DNA of 64,000 nt from Jaapia argillacea MUCL 33604 (taxonomy: Eukaryota > Basidiomycota > Agaricomycetes > Jaapiales > Jaapiaceae): positions 1,125,968-1,189,967 of the forward strand of contig KL197719.1 of assembly GCA_000697665.1 (NCBI GenBank), in the 5' to 3' direction. Of this stretch, positions 24,849-36,748 are shown one piece after another. Each line of letters opens with the position of its first letter. Positions within the stretch are counted from its first letter, which is position 1. The position numbers were made by a program, and so were the translations under genes. Under the pieces are notes generated by a model. It had not been told where the DNA came from. It did not search any database and saw only the letters and a program-made list of their open reading frames with translations.

Positions 24849-25247
24849 TATCCAAGTGGTTTACTTGGGAAAAGCGGAGCCACATGAAAGTTGACGTTTG
24901 AAGTAGCAATAAGTAATCACTGGCTTCGAGGATGAGACATCAATGGCGGGCGCCGTCGTGTACGCGTCGGACGGCAAGGCGGTGCTAATGCATGAGGCAA
25001 TCTGGACCTCACGCCAAAACGGGCAGCATAAGACGACAGCGGAGTGGGCGTCACCCAAGTCCTCCGTCGAGCTGTCAAGTGGTCATAATGAATTCGAATA
25101 TCCTATGGTATGAACATTACAGTAGAGTTCCTAATACATTGCCGCCGCTGGCTTTGGCTCTGATACAACGAAGAGAGTGGTCACTCAGGAGGGAAAGTGC
25201 GTAGAGAAGGATAGATAAAGTCGAAACGCAAGTGGAAAAGAGATACC
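24849..25247. other. Promoter region of the Zn2Cys6 gene
   Basis: About 400 bp between the start of the regulator and the end of the F-box-like gene. No coding evidence. Confidence 0.4.
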
Positions 25248-26774
25248 CTACGTGACTACGTGCAGCTCGTCAAGGAGAGTGCGGTTGCGATTTTCTATGC
25301 GAGACCAACCACCCAATGAGTCCATCCTTTCCTCTCGCTGCCACATCCAAGTTTTTCTTGAGGGGGAGGGGGAGGGGGAGGGTCTCGCAGGATAGGACGC
25401 CACAAAGCAAGACATTTCGGGACAGGCCTGAAGCAATAGTCCAATGAACATTGTTAGCTGCGCCGGAGGACAGTCCGATTCATCAGGGCTGAAGCTTGTG
25501 TGGAGCTCAAGGCGTTTCAAACGAGGCGGTAGACGCGGAGGAAGTTCGTGCATAATATTCTGCACATGAGGTCAGAGTGGAAAAACGAAGGAAAGAAGAG
25601 TACGAACCTGGCGACTATAGCGATCAGAAGGGCGTCCATCTGACATGACATGCATAACCAAAGTCTCCATGCGTGAACAAGAGAGTAGCCAGTCCATAAG
25701 GTGGTCATGGAGTTGAATAACGGCGAATGTAAGATGCCGTAAACTTGACAGAAACTCGACTGGCTGCAGGACGGCGAGAAGTTCATCATAACCCGGTGGA
25801 TGCATCCACGTCAACGCAAGCGCGCATAAAGGTCGGCAAGCGAACAATTGCACCCAACTTGGAGGCCCGGTGAAGGCTCTCAAACGGGGAGCACAAACGC
25901 GGGGGAGTGGTGCCAAAGGGATTTGGGAATGGATGTAGGAAAATCTTGTGGGTTGCCGTGTGGGACGGCTTGATAATCGGAATTCTTCAAGTAGCGGGAA
26001 ACGGACTAAGAGAGTCGATATATTTTGGGGAAGAATGGCCATAGAGTGTATGGTTAATGTTGTAAGGGTGGTGAATGGAGAACAGACAACGAAAGTATCG
26101 TCACTTCTTGTGGAGATATAGTGGAAGGCGCGAAGTCGAGTAGGGTCAAAAGAAGGTGTGAAAACGTCGCTTGTATGGTTCCCGTCGTGTGGAGCGAAAG
26201 ATCCTGCTGATTGCAAGAGACAACGAGTTGGTCAAGGACAAGGGGCGAAAGTCCTGTGGTTGGCTCGAGGATGCGACATTCGCCTAGTAGTAAATTGCGA
26301 AGAGAGGTTATTTGATGGATTCGTCTCGATTTGAGGAGATCGAGGGTGAGGGAAGTGAGGGAGAGCGTTGATAAGTTCGGAAAATTTGGTAACAGCTCAA
26401 AAAGCTCGTTCATCACTTCCGAACCGCCCGGTTCCAAAACCCCTGTTCCATCCTTCACCGCCTTCGCCACATCATAACGACCCAAAATGGTGTGTGAGAG
26501 CTCGCAGGTCTTCACAATAGAAGACACCCACTCGCTCGAATAAAACCGGATACGCTCAGGGGAGGATCTTCGAACACGAATTTCGGTCCGTGGAGGTTCT
26601 CCGCGTGGAGAAACCGTCACAGATATAATGGAGAGGGAGAGGTGGTTGAAGAATGCAGGCTGCACGATATTCCGGAAAATCGAACATGTCAGGGATAAAT
26701 GTTGTCGATCAACCAAAGGGAGATGACGAAATATTAATCCCCACAACTCGGGAGGCACGAGCTCCGCTGTTGAC
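25248..26774 (-). CDS. F-box-like / leucine-rich protein (5' exon unresolved)
   Basis: Exons (minus) 26278-26774, 25608-26206 and 25248-25559; the reading begins at an acceptor, so a short 5' exon with the ATG is still missing and must end in phase 2. The first visible residues LVPPELWGLIFRHLPLVDRQ and LSLTCSIFRN match an F-box, which would bind Skp1 in an SCF ubiquitin ligase. The rest has scattered leucine-rich stretches typical of the large, fast-evolving basidiomycete F-box families. The 71-nt intron at 26207-26277 was needed to move between two frames and has a good branch-like CTTGAC. The substrate is unknown. Confidence 0.7.
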
Positions 26775-27197
26775 CTGAGGAAGGAAGAATGGTGGTGTGA
26801 GTCAATCTCGAGTCTGAGGTGGAGATCTTAATATGACCGACATTCTTCAAGATTAGCGATGATTGGAGTGGAGTTTCTTGCCCACTGCTTAGCCAAGGAT
26901 TGGGAGGTGTTGCATATACTCTACCGAAAACCCTTGACAGCTATAAACACAAAACGTGACTCACTGTGGGATAGGAAAGCGGCTGCGAATGATTCAGATG
27001 AAGCATACGTGGGATCCAGGGTATTTGTTTGGGTAGAATTGTTTACGGGCGTTGATTTTTGAGACCATCCTTCCCCACGCAGAGTTTGTGCGTGTCGAGG
27101 AGGGAAGCACACCCAGTCCTCGCTACAGTGTCACATCCGGCCACCCGTCACGGTGTCACGCCCAGATTTTTTGGGCTCATTGACCGCGTCGACCAGC
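26775..27197. other. Divergent region between F-box-like gene and uS9m
   Basis: About 420 bp. It should contain the missing first exon of the F-box-like gene and both promoters. Candidate ATGs near 26852 and 27019 do not give a phase-compatible join. Confidence 0.4.
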
Positions 27198-28446
27198 ATG
27201 AACTTGAATATCCTGAGGAGCCAAGTACGCCGACGCGTGGTGCCGGCGCTTGCACGCCCATATGCCACGGCGTTTGACTCGCCTGGATCTCTCGAAGACG
27301 CGGACCCAAGAAACGCACGACCCGGACGTGGTGGGCTCTCGGGACGAGGGCGCGGCGGACGAGGACGAGGAGGAAGAGGGCGAGAAGGAGGTAGGGAGTC
27401 AGGAGACAAAGAGAAAGGGTGGGCGGCTCCCTTGGTCAAACCTGAGTCTCCCAGCTTCTTCACCGGTCGAGCCGCGTACTTCGACCATGTCCTCGCTCTG
27501 GAGGAGGCCGTCGTAGGCACCCGGTCAGCACTGAAAACCCTCCAACTCCTTCCATTACCATCCTTTGCTCGAGCTTCCGTCGAGCCTTATCCGACTGTAT
27601 GGGCATCCAAAGAAGACATGGGCGATATCCTGGGGGGCAAGTTAACTACGACTCGTTATCGTCGAGTTTCCGTTCTGCTAAATCAGCTGAATGAGTATCG
27701 GAGTATCTCTAACACCGCTGGATGCATCGAGTTGACTGCTGGGATCAGTGACTTGTTGTCGGCTTTCGAACGCGCCAACATGGAAGCGGTGCTCATGAGG
27801 GGGAAGCGGAAACCGGTTGAGTTTGATGAGTATGGGAGGACATATACCATTGGAAGGAGGAAGACTAGTTCGGCGAGATGTTGGATGATCCCTGTTCAGC
27901 CCAAAAACGAACCCACACCCTCGTCCCCTCATCCGTTGTGGATCACATCAGACGACGACGGGCTCGCCTCTCTTGGTCTGCCATCGCAAAACCCCGTCGA
28001 GGTCACCTCCTCTCAAATCCTAATCAACAACATCCCACTTTCCGAATTCTTTCCTCTTCCCGCAGACCGGGAGAGAATCGTCCGCCCGATGAAAATTGCT
28101 GGCCTTATTGGAGCTTACAATGTTTTCGCCATTGTCCGAGGTGGTGGAACAACTGGACAGTCTGGAGCTGTTGCTCTGGCCGTCGCGAAAGGCTTGGCCG
28201 CCCACGTGCCCGATGTGGAGTTCATGCTAAGAAGAGGTACTTTTTTTCATGTTTGCATTATCTTCGAGTTCATAAAACGGTTTCTTGCAGCGAAATTGCT
28301 TAGACGTGATCCTCGTATGGTCGAACGTAAGAAGACTGGTCTTGCCAAATCCAGGAAGGCGGTGTGTTGTCTGTTTATGTGCTTTCCACACTCTCACTTA
28401 CGCCGCAACTTATGCCACCGTCTAGTACTCCTGGGTCAAGCGTTAA
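27198..28446 (+). CDS. MRPS9: Mitochondrial small-subunit ribosomal protein uS9m
   Basis: Exons 27198-28236, 28291-28361 and 28426-28446; 376 aa. The Arg-rich N-terminus (MNLNILRSQVRRRVV) fits a mitochondrial presequence. The C-terminal 160 residues are bacterial S9-like: GRRKTSSARCW, RIVRPMKIAGLIGAYN, VRGGGTTGQSGAVALAVAKGLA, RRDPRMVERKKTGLAKSRKAY and the terminal WVKR that reaches the P-site tRNA. An RGG-type stretch at residues 41-67 is unusual. The Met at 27198 is the first ATG of the open frame. Confidence 0.93.
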
Positions 28447-28758
28447 AATTATGCCAGCTTTGGATCGTCCCTGTCGTATTATTAAATCTCATAATGCTAC
28501 GTCTCCGTTGCAGATAGAGAAAGACTGCAAATCTCCTTTCATTGGCGAAGAATATGTACACGGCCAAGGAGAGCGGAAGGGGAAGAAAGACGACCCTCTT
28601 ATGAGGTCGAAACGACGAATAAGATACCGAAAAACTTGTGAACGCTGCCCACAACTACCTCAACAGAAAAGTGGAAGACAAACCCGACATAAGAATAACA
28701 TATACGAAGTAGTCCAATCGTCCCAAATGAGACGCAAAGGTAATTAGTGGAGGAGGTG
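28447..28758. other. Convergent 3' region between uS9m and BRE1
   Basis: About 310 bp of 3' UTR sequence for two convergent genes; no coding evidence. Confidence 0.45.
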
Positions 28759-31700
28759 CTATTGAAAATACAATTGTTGGACATCGGATTGTGCGAAAGC
28801 GAGGTTGCAGGCTGGACATTTACGCTGTCGCGTTGCGATGCGAGCATCCACACATGGCTTGCAGAAGGCTAGACGGGGCAGAGGTCAGTCGTCGCCGATG
28901 GGAAAGGGACACTCAGACGCACAGTGCATACACTTCGTGATCACGGTGCTTCGCATATGAAGACCACATGTCGAGCATTTCAAGATTCTCTGATCAAGAC
29001 TTCGTGAGCAAGCACGATGCAGGGCAAATTGATTATTCCCGCTCACCATGCACTTGTCCACCTCACTCTGAAGCTCGGCCTCTTTCGAGTATCCCTGAGT
29101 GCTCTGACTCTTCTGGCGCAAGCTTTCTTCTCTGGCTTTCAACTTTTCCCGTTCACGGTCAGCGTCCTTCAGCTTCTTCATAAGTACTTCTTCTTGCTTT
29201 CGCAGTGCCGATCGATCTCTTTCCAGGAGTCGATCACGTTCGTCCGCACGAGCGTTGACCTGGGTGGAGAGTAAGACAATCCCGACATCCCGGACGTGTG
29301 AGGGAAAGGGGAAGAACGTACCGATGTACCGCGACTTTTCTCATCCTCGTATCGATGACGATACTCAAAGCTCTGTGCCTCAAGGGCTCTACGGAGCGAG
29401 TCCACTTTTCCAAATTTGACCTCCATCAGTTGTAGTGCTTTATCTGAGTCAGCCTAGGAGGGGAATTAGAAACGACGCATAAAGAAGGGGATAGTCTTAC
29501 AATCTGGGATAATAGATTCTTCTCAGATTCTACGAGTTTCTCTATGACCTTCGCCTGTTTCTCGAGGTTCCGAGCAATGTTTTTCCGTTCGGATTCGATG
29601 GCCTCCTTGTCTCGCATGGCAGCGTAGAATTTATTCTCTAATTTAGCTTTCTATGGGTCGAGTGTGTAAATGGTCAGACGGTAACATAAAAGCATAAATT
29701 AGCTTCGGAACGTACGTCAACGCCGATTTTCGTCAAGCGATCCTCCATCGCCGTGAGGTCAAAGACCTTGCTCTTCACCTGTCGGTCGAGACTCTCCCAA
29801 GCTGCCGATAGCTTATCCAATTCGGCATAGAGTGCAGTCTCAGCCTGCCAGTGAAGCTAGTGGTCAGTAGCTGATCGGGAAAGTATTGAAGAGGACGACA
29901 ACTAACCTGTTCGTGTTGACTAACCTGCAACCTCAGCTTCTGCACTTCCGTCTCCTTCTGCTTCAATGTCTCGGAGAGCCTTCGGACATCAGGAGGCAAG
30001 GTAGAGGACGACTCTCCGTAGATGGATCGGTATTTGTCCAGCTCTTTCGTCACCTGGATAAGCTGTTGGCGGGCTTCAACCTCGGATTGAAAGTGGCGAG
30101 CGGTGTCGGAGTCGACAGATAGGGAGGGTGGGAGGGATTGCTCCAGTGCCGATGCTTTGCACTCTGCGGCGCTGGAGATGAAATGTGGAGAAATGAGGAA
30201 GAAGAAATGATGGGATCGCATAGAGGAACTCACGCAAGCCGAGATTTTAGATCCTCGACATAAGATACATCTTCACCTTTCTCACTCAGACAAAACGCTA
30301 ACAAATCGGGGTCTCCAGCATTCGCCGCCAACTGCGACTTTAGCCTCTTGACTTCGGACTGTAGTACAACTACTCGCCCCTACAAACACAGGCATGATAC
30401 CAATGTTAGTGAAGGTGCATAAGAATAATCTGCGGATGGAATAACTTGCGGAACAGGACTCGGCGAGTTTCTTATACTCTTGTAAAGAACCCAACTTGGC
30501 TGTATAATCTGCTTTGCGTTCGACGAGTTCTGCTCCAATTTGATCTCGTTGTGAGCGTAGGCGGTTAACCTCAGTTTCACGGCGCTTGGCATTGGCCGCG
30601 GCACCTTCTTTAACAACCGCTACCTCTTCCTATCAACAGATTATTGTCAAAAAGTGTGGGTCCAGTGATGTAGGCCACCCACCGGAATGGAAGCCATGAC
30701 CTCCTCAAATTTCGCTCTCCAGGCATTTGTCTCTTTCTCAAGAGATGCAATTTGGGTACTGTTCTCCTCCGTAGTATGCTCTAGCAAGGAACATTGTTCA
30801 AGCAACACTTTGTATACCGCCGACGTCTTGATGCGCTCGTCAGAGGGGGCTTGCATCTAAAACATAAGCTGAGCGAACGATACGTGTATGAAGACTTGAT
30901 GGGGCTCACGTCGAGTTTCAACTCATTGACCAACTTGTTAACTTCCACGAGCTGCATCTGCAGAGTTTCTATAGTCGTCTGTCGCGACTCGGCAATGTCA
31001 GCCCAATCCTCCGCGCCTTTGCCTTCAAATCGTGAGCCAACACCATTAACACCGTTACTACCATGATCATTGCTCGTTCCAGGTGACTGTCGATTATTGT
31101 CATGCTAGCATAGGGTTGACAATAAACAAAGATGAAATGGCAAAGCTGGGTTAGGAACTCCCACCAATAGTAGACCAGACCACTCACTACAGGAGAGGAC
31201 GGTGATCGCACTTCCGTTCCCGTTCTATCCGTTTCCATATTCACTTCTACAACACCAGCTGGACTGGGTTCAGATTCCTTCTTTGGAGACCTTGCAGCTT
31301 CCTCCTTCACCGGTGAGGGGATATTAGGACCAGAGAGCTCTGCGACTGTTCGGCTTTGGAGTCTTTCCAGACGTGATTCCACAGACGCTAGGTCGTCGTG
31401 ATATCGGTCCCTTTCTGATTCTACATCCTCGATTTTAGAGCGAAGCAACGCCATTTCAGACCTTAGTGCCGTACACTAGTAGAACAAGGTATCTCAAGTC
31501 AGTACGTTCATCTATCTGCACGAACATCCACGCACCTCCGTCTGCGCTCGTTGGTAGTGCTGGTACATCTCATCACGAAACAATGCTGGTTGCTTCTGTT
31601 CAGCCAATTGTACGAAGGAGTCGAGAAGATGTCTTGTGGCATCCGCCTTCTTTCGTAGGACTGAGGAGTCAGGGTCGAAATGTACTGTCATGTCGAAAAG

Positions 31701-32239
31701 GTCTGAATAACGCTGACTTTGTTAGATGCCGTGTTAACTATAACAAGCGAATACGTCGACCGACCTTTGCTGTCGGTGTTCACCTTGGGAGAGGTGTTTG
31801 GGCTTCCCAGTACTCGCATAGATTCGACAAGCTCCAAGCGACGAGAACGTTAGGATGTGACAGCCTTGACAGCCTTTCCTATTTGATGAGAAGCTTACCT
31901 GCTGCCAACAAGCTTGCATAGCGGTCAGGCCAGCTTCACAAACAGCCCGTCGTTGCTCGAGCTGTGCTATACGTGATTGGCTACGTTCGCATTCTCGAGA
32001 GTAGTGTTTCATCCGGCGGAATATGGCCTCCTTTCGGAAAAGCTAAGAGGAGTATGAGAAGAGGAAAAGAACATCAGCCTAGGCGAGAATACCTCAAGAT
32101 GTGCATTATCCTTCGGTTCGTCTTCATCGGTAATGGTGCCATTGACGTGTGCTGGTGACCCATCTATGCTGGCTACTGCACGCTTCTTCGTACTTATAGG
32201 ATCAGTATCTTCAGCAAGAGGCCTCTTGCGCGATTCCAT
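28759..32239 (-). CDS. BRE1: E3 ubiquitin ligase Bre1 (histone H2B)
   Basis: Sixteen exons (minus): 32093-32239, 31899-32042, 31765-31831, 31536-31702, 31188-31475, 30910-31104, 30683-30856, 30450-30629, 30234-30379, 29907-30171, 29716-29844, 29501-29650, 29322-29453, 29047-29259, 28923-28989, 28759-28868; 857 aa. It starts [14 protein letters not shown] with a basic patch, continues as coiled coil for about 750 residues, and ends in a RING: LKCSTC (from residue 804), [30 protein letters not shown] and QLYFQ. Bre1 with Rad6 ubiquitylates histone H2B during elongation. One intron (30380-30449) uses a GC donor. The intron at 28990-29046 (57 nt) has no stop and stays in frame if retained. Confidence 0.96.
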
Positions 32240-32246
32240 GAGCTCG

Positions 32247-32441
32247 TCAATGGCTGGAATAAAGGATAGACGAGCAGGTACAAGTCGAGAATGGTGGCAA
32301 GTGGATTGAAAACCGCGTTTCAAACTCCGACACTAGATTGGCGTTGGCTTGCTCAGGGTCGCTCTGCATCATCTCCTCAGCCCAACAACCTTGCTCTGCT
32401 TTTATCTGGACCTCTGGAAATATAAAATCCACACTCTCCAT
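32247..32441 (-). other. Upstream ORF in the BRE1 leader
   Basis: A 64-codon frame starts with an ideal context (ACCACCATGG) and stops 7 nt before the BRE1 ATG. Its sequence (MESVDFIFPEVQIKAEQG...) matches nothing I know. If it lies in the transcript it would restrict ribosome access to BRE1 by requiring reinitiation. It could also be an unrelated frame or lie upstream of the transcription start. Confidence 0.35.
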
Positions 32442-32597
32442 GGTGGTCTTTTCACCTCATCGAGAATCAATCTGGAGTAACTGTGATTTTCCCAAAAAGG
32501 CGATTGAATTGACTTTCGAGGCAGACTTGCCTTCGTCATGCATATGGCTTTCGCTCGTTCGAAGTTGGATAGAAGCATGTCATCCACAGTGCCAGGG

Positions 32598-32605
32598 TAT
32601 ATAAA
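32598..32605 (+). promoter_or_regulatory. TATA box of the secreted repeat-protein gene
   Basis: TATATAAA lies 112 nt before the start codon at 32717 and is followed by a C/T-rich tract (about 32607-32632), a layout of strongly expressed fungal genes. Confidence 0.6.
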
Positions 32606-32716
32606 CCCTCCCCCTCCCCTCCCTCTCTTGTTTCCCAACCACCATCACAATCAGCCCACATTCCTATCTTTTTTAGCCCTTCTCTGGGCATCCACACTCG
32701 TTAGAACATTGCTATC

Positions 32717-34256
32717 ATGCGCTTGTTAACCCGCGTAATCCCTCTTGCTGCCCTTCTTGGTGGTCTAGCTCCTGCTCTCGCTATCCCATCTGGGGAACAC
32801 CTTGCTCTTCACCGTGCAATGAATCGTCTACCGCGCCAAGAGGATATGGATCCCGGTATGGTACGTAGTCAATCCGCACCTTAGCCTCTGGCTGTCTCGT
32901 TGACGCACATATACGCCCTAGAATTTATCCACGCCCGCCCCACTCCCCGACCCCAGCGTCTCCTTCAACAGCACCGTGTCTATCGGTGACCTTGCCAACA
33001 ATCATACTCGGATCACTGCTTCCCTTTGTGTCATACTGGGTGTCAACTATACGGACCCGGTAGCCAACCTTACCCAACTCGACGACCACCAACTGGATAC
33101 TCCGATGTACATCGGTCGTAGTGTCTTCATTCGCCTCTTGCGCAAGTGCATCGGTCAGCAGCGTCGTCCTAAGCACGGTGACGGAAGTGATGATGGCAAC
33201 GGGATGGATGACCTTCCTGATATCGACGATGGCGGAGTCGCGAACACCGCTGGCTCTGTTTTTGCTTTCGCCCCCTCCTCCGCTGGTTCTCCCGGCCAAC
33301 CAAGTGGCGATCCCCCTCAATCAAACAACAATCCTGTCACTCATGGTTCAGGCAGTCCTCACCCTCGTCCTGACAGCACCGGCCACGGCAATAACAACCC
33401 CCCCGACCATGACGGCAACAGCGGTACGGGCAGCTCGAACGGACCCCCTGGTAACTCTAGTGGTGGAAACTCTGGTGAAAGGCACTCTCAGCCCGCCGAC
33501 GGTAATCATGGCGACATTGATGAGGCATCCCCACCCCAGTCAAATACTTCAGGTGACGGTGACAGTGGTCATCCTGCTTCAGGCAGCAACGCTTCCCCGA
33601 ACAACAACGCTCCTCCCTCCTCTGGGAATCATCGCCAAGCTTCAGGTGCTCCTTCGAACGGCAACCCTTCCTCTGGCAGTCACCCTCCTTCCTCCAATGG
33701 TGACGGCGGTCAACCCAGCAACCCTGGTCCAAACAATAACGGCGACAGTACGTCTGGCCCTGCGAGCAAGGGCGATGGTAATGGAACTGGCGCGGACAAC
33801 GGAAATGGACCTGACTCTGGTGTGGCGCACCCTCCCCCTCCCAAAGTCAACCTCGTCGATCCCTCTTCGCAGCCCGAGGGAACTGGAGGCAGTACCCAGC
33901 CTGCTGCTGGTGGCTCCGGCATCCCCAACGTTAACATCGTCGATCCGGTTTCACCGTTGGAGGGCGCTGGCGGCGACAGTCCTGATCCTGAGTTCGCGCA
34001 CATTCCTATTCCCAAGGCTAAGCTCATCAATCCCCCCACAAACGGCGCCGGCATCCCCAACGTTGACATCCCATTGGAGGGCGCTGGCGGAGACAGCCCT
34101 GATCCTGGGTTCGCCCACATTCCCGTTCCCAAGGTCAACCTCATCAATCCCCCAACAAATGGCGCCGACGCCAGCTCCCTTCCTGCTGCCTTGTGTCCTC
34201 GAGCGAACGTCAATGCCTCCGCGATGGCGTGCGTCAAAGCCTCTGCGTCGACCTAG
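32717..34256 (+). CDS. Secreted Ser/Gly/Asn-rich repeat protein
   Basis: Exons 32717-32860 and 32922-34256; 492 aa. A clear signal peptide (MRLLTRVIPLAALLGGLAPALA) is followed by a possible basic processing site (RLPRQ). A compact N-terminal domain (about 48-115) has several N-glycosylation sequons and two Cys. Residues about 150-320 are Ser/Gly/Asn/Pro low complexity. Near the C-terminus three related units recur: (H)(P/I)P(P/I/V)PK(V/A)(N/K)L followed by DP or NPP, and two near-identical PLEGAGGDSPDP(E/G)FAH copies. The end holds two more Cys. No family is recognised. It looks like a wall or matrix protein; an effector role is a guess. Confidence 0.8.
33800..34175 (+). repeat. Coding repeats in the secreted protein
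   Basis: Two in-register units code PLEGAGGDSPDPxFAHIPxPK followed by LINPPTNGA (about 33955-34050 and 34071-34165). A diverged forerunner lies at about 33824-33930. The DNA copies are similar, so the duplication looks fairly recent. Confidence 0.65.
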
Positions 34257-34384
34257 TACTTCGTTTGAGTCTGGGCGGGTTTAACATCATGACTTTACGA
34301 TCTAGTTACGACAATGTTTCATTCCACTCTAAGTATGCCCCTACGAACGTCTACTATTCCTTGCCTATAACTCCAGCAAAAAGA

Positions 34385-36748
34385 TCAATTTATATCTGTC
34401 CCACATGAGGTCTGTCGAAATGCCGGTAGAGCCACTCTGTGGTATCCTTGAACTCCGTCGAGGTCAACAATCTCGCAATCAGCTGAATCTTCATTGCCAA
34501 TCTGTGTCTCGATGCATGCGAAGTCCATAGTCTAAAACGCGAAGCGGTCAGTAATAAGAAAGATCAGTTAGCGTTGGCGATTACCGTTTCCAAAACAGCC
34601 ATTGGGTGGTCTGCACATACACAGCTCAGTTAACATTACATCGTGAAGGTAGGGATGGACTGACGCCAGATCCCGGTATCATAAACAATCCCCTGCCCAC
34701 CACTGGCGATATAGGCTCTCATGGTCTTCAAGTCCGGCTTGTCGTCCTCTCCATTCTTGGCCACGATAACCAAGTATGCTAATCCTGGTGTTTCCAAAGC
34801 ATCTTCAGCGCCTCCCAAACCCAACAACTTAGCACCGCGTCCCATCGGAATGAATCCTTGATTAGTGAACGGGTGACGCTCGAGGACCTTCACTTCCCAC
34901 TGGCCTCCAGGCGCTAGTTCAATGGGGTTGCATCTGTATACCGATATTCCAGTGGATGCCCCTGATTTGAGAGGATACGACGACTCGAGGAGAGATAGTT
35001 TGTGGAATTTGGAAGCCGTTCCGTTGTTGGCTTGTGTCACACGAACTCCGCGGGGAACGGCGTCGAGGTCTGAATACGCCATGATGACCTTCCCAAACGG
35101 AGCGAACGCTTCTGGGGTGAGGGGAAGTGCAGGAATCGTTGGACCCTTCGGACCGCTAGGTGCGATTGACACAAGATGAGAATACCCATTACCATTCAAC
35201 GCCGGCTCGCTCGTAGATTTGGAAGCTGCGCCATTCGTAACAGATATGCCAGACGGAACTCTGGAACCCATGATTCGGACTCGCTTGATACCCCCATCCG
35301 GATATATCGTTACTCGGACGTGAGTGAACGCCTTGCCATCAACGTTTTCGAGCTGGAAAAAGTGTCTCCGATGAGGACCGAGTTGAGTAAGGGGTAAGAT
35401 CGGTGTCCATTGCTGTTCCTCGACGGTCGGGATGAGGTCAGGCGAGGTGAGGGCGTGGAGTTCACAGCTTTCGGGAAAATTGCCCTTGAAGTTGGCGGTG
35501 TCAATTTCGGCCTGTGAGAGGTAGCCGGGTGCACCACTATTAACGGCATGAGCATAATAGTACGGTAGAGATAGTAAAGCAACACACAGCTTGATAATCG
35601 TCCAATCCTTGTGCCCTGGCTGCCGGCTTCGTTTCGTTTCCCAACCGTCACTCATGTCCTTCCCTGAGGAAAAGAAGGTCAACCCATTGGTCAAGAAGTA
35701 TCGCAGCAGGGCTACCGCCGACAAGAGGGTGGGTGGACATGAAACGTGAACGGCACGTACCTCGACCCGGCAGAATCAGATTGGAGCCCACGCCGAAGTG
35801 CTGGTCTGAGGTAAATACAACGAGGCCGCCAGCAAGAACATGAGCCAAATCAAGGATATCCTCTGGGTTGGGAGGAAGTATAGGTGCGACCAGACCATAA
35901 ACTCGGAAACGTGCCTGAGACGATCACATCTTGAGACAAGAAGCTCATGGTGGCGGTGACGGAACACTGGTACTCACAATGCCACCATCAGGATACATGT
36001 TCAATTTCACATAATTGACTTGCGGGGATTGCGAAATCTTGAAGAGGTGTCGGGAGTTGGGTCCGAGGCCTACTTTAGGGAGGATTTCTGACCACTTCGA
36101 AGTTTGAGTACTTCGTCGGAGGATGATCGAAAGCGATGGGTAATTACTCTCTCGTCATCTTCTCGAGGTTCCTTGTCTCCCATGTCGAAAAGAACCTCGA
36201 CTGAAACTTCCGGTGCTTCATTCCCTGTGAAACGACTTGGTACCTCGAAACGATTCAGAAAAATAGAGACGGACCATTGAAGTGTGCAGTATCGACGTCG
36301 AATCCGAATAGTGTTCCCGCCGCGCCAAGTTTGATGATGCACCTCGATTTGGACAAGTGTAAATTAATCGCTTCCGCAACTCTGACCATAGTCGACCTAC
36401 CAATCATAGGTAGGGTTATGTCGGCGGGTCTCCCAACCACTGAATATGGCTCCCTTGGGTCCGAACTGTCCTTTACAGCTGGGCGCAGGCTGAGATCCAT
36501 GAAAAGATCAGGCACGGATCGAAGTAGACACCGAGGGATAATGCAAGCTCACTTCGACCAAAAGTAGATTGTGCGCCTCGGCGAAGAATTCGTCGGAGAA
36601 TGAGACGATGCGACCGCCGAGAGCGATGCTCGAGAGTTCTGAAGGGGAAGTGAGATGAAATCAGATAGTCGTGTGACAGGCGCATCATACCGATTGCTGT
36701 CGAAAAGGCTCTCGGAAAGTCAGCCACAGGAATGCGTTCAAATGCCAT
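34385..36748 (-). CDS. Fused allantoicase / ureidoglycolate lyase
   Basis: Eleven exons (minus): 36691-36748, 36553-36638, 36401-36489, 36275-36342, 36148-36224, 35978-36094, 35761-35914, 35588-35663, 34665-35536, 34585-34610, 34385-34531; 589 aa. Residues about 1-336 hold the two allantoicase repeats, each with GWETRR/GWETKR, IIKLG, an F(D/K)xDTAxFxGN-like core, and YPDGGI(A/K)R(F/V)R. After a Ser/Gly linker, residues about 376-589 form a ureidoglycolate lyase domain ([63 protein letters not shown]). Allantoicase makes ureidoglycolate and urea from allantoate; the lyase then yields glyoxylate and urea, so one chain runs two consecutive purine-degradation steps. Such a fusion is known in some basidiomycetes. 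Expression should respond to nitrogen source. Confidence 0.93.

Noticed and set aside
33121-34284. A 387-codon plus-strand frame overlapping the secreted-protein gene
   Set aside because: It is a shadow of the Ser/Gly/Asn-rich coding repeats in another frame; it has no signal peptide, domain or independent promoter, and its residue bias follows from the main frame.
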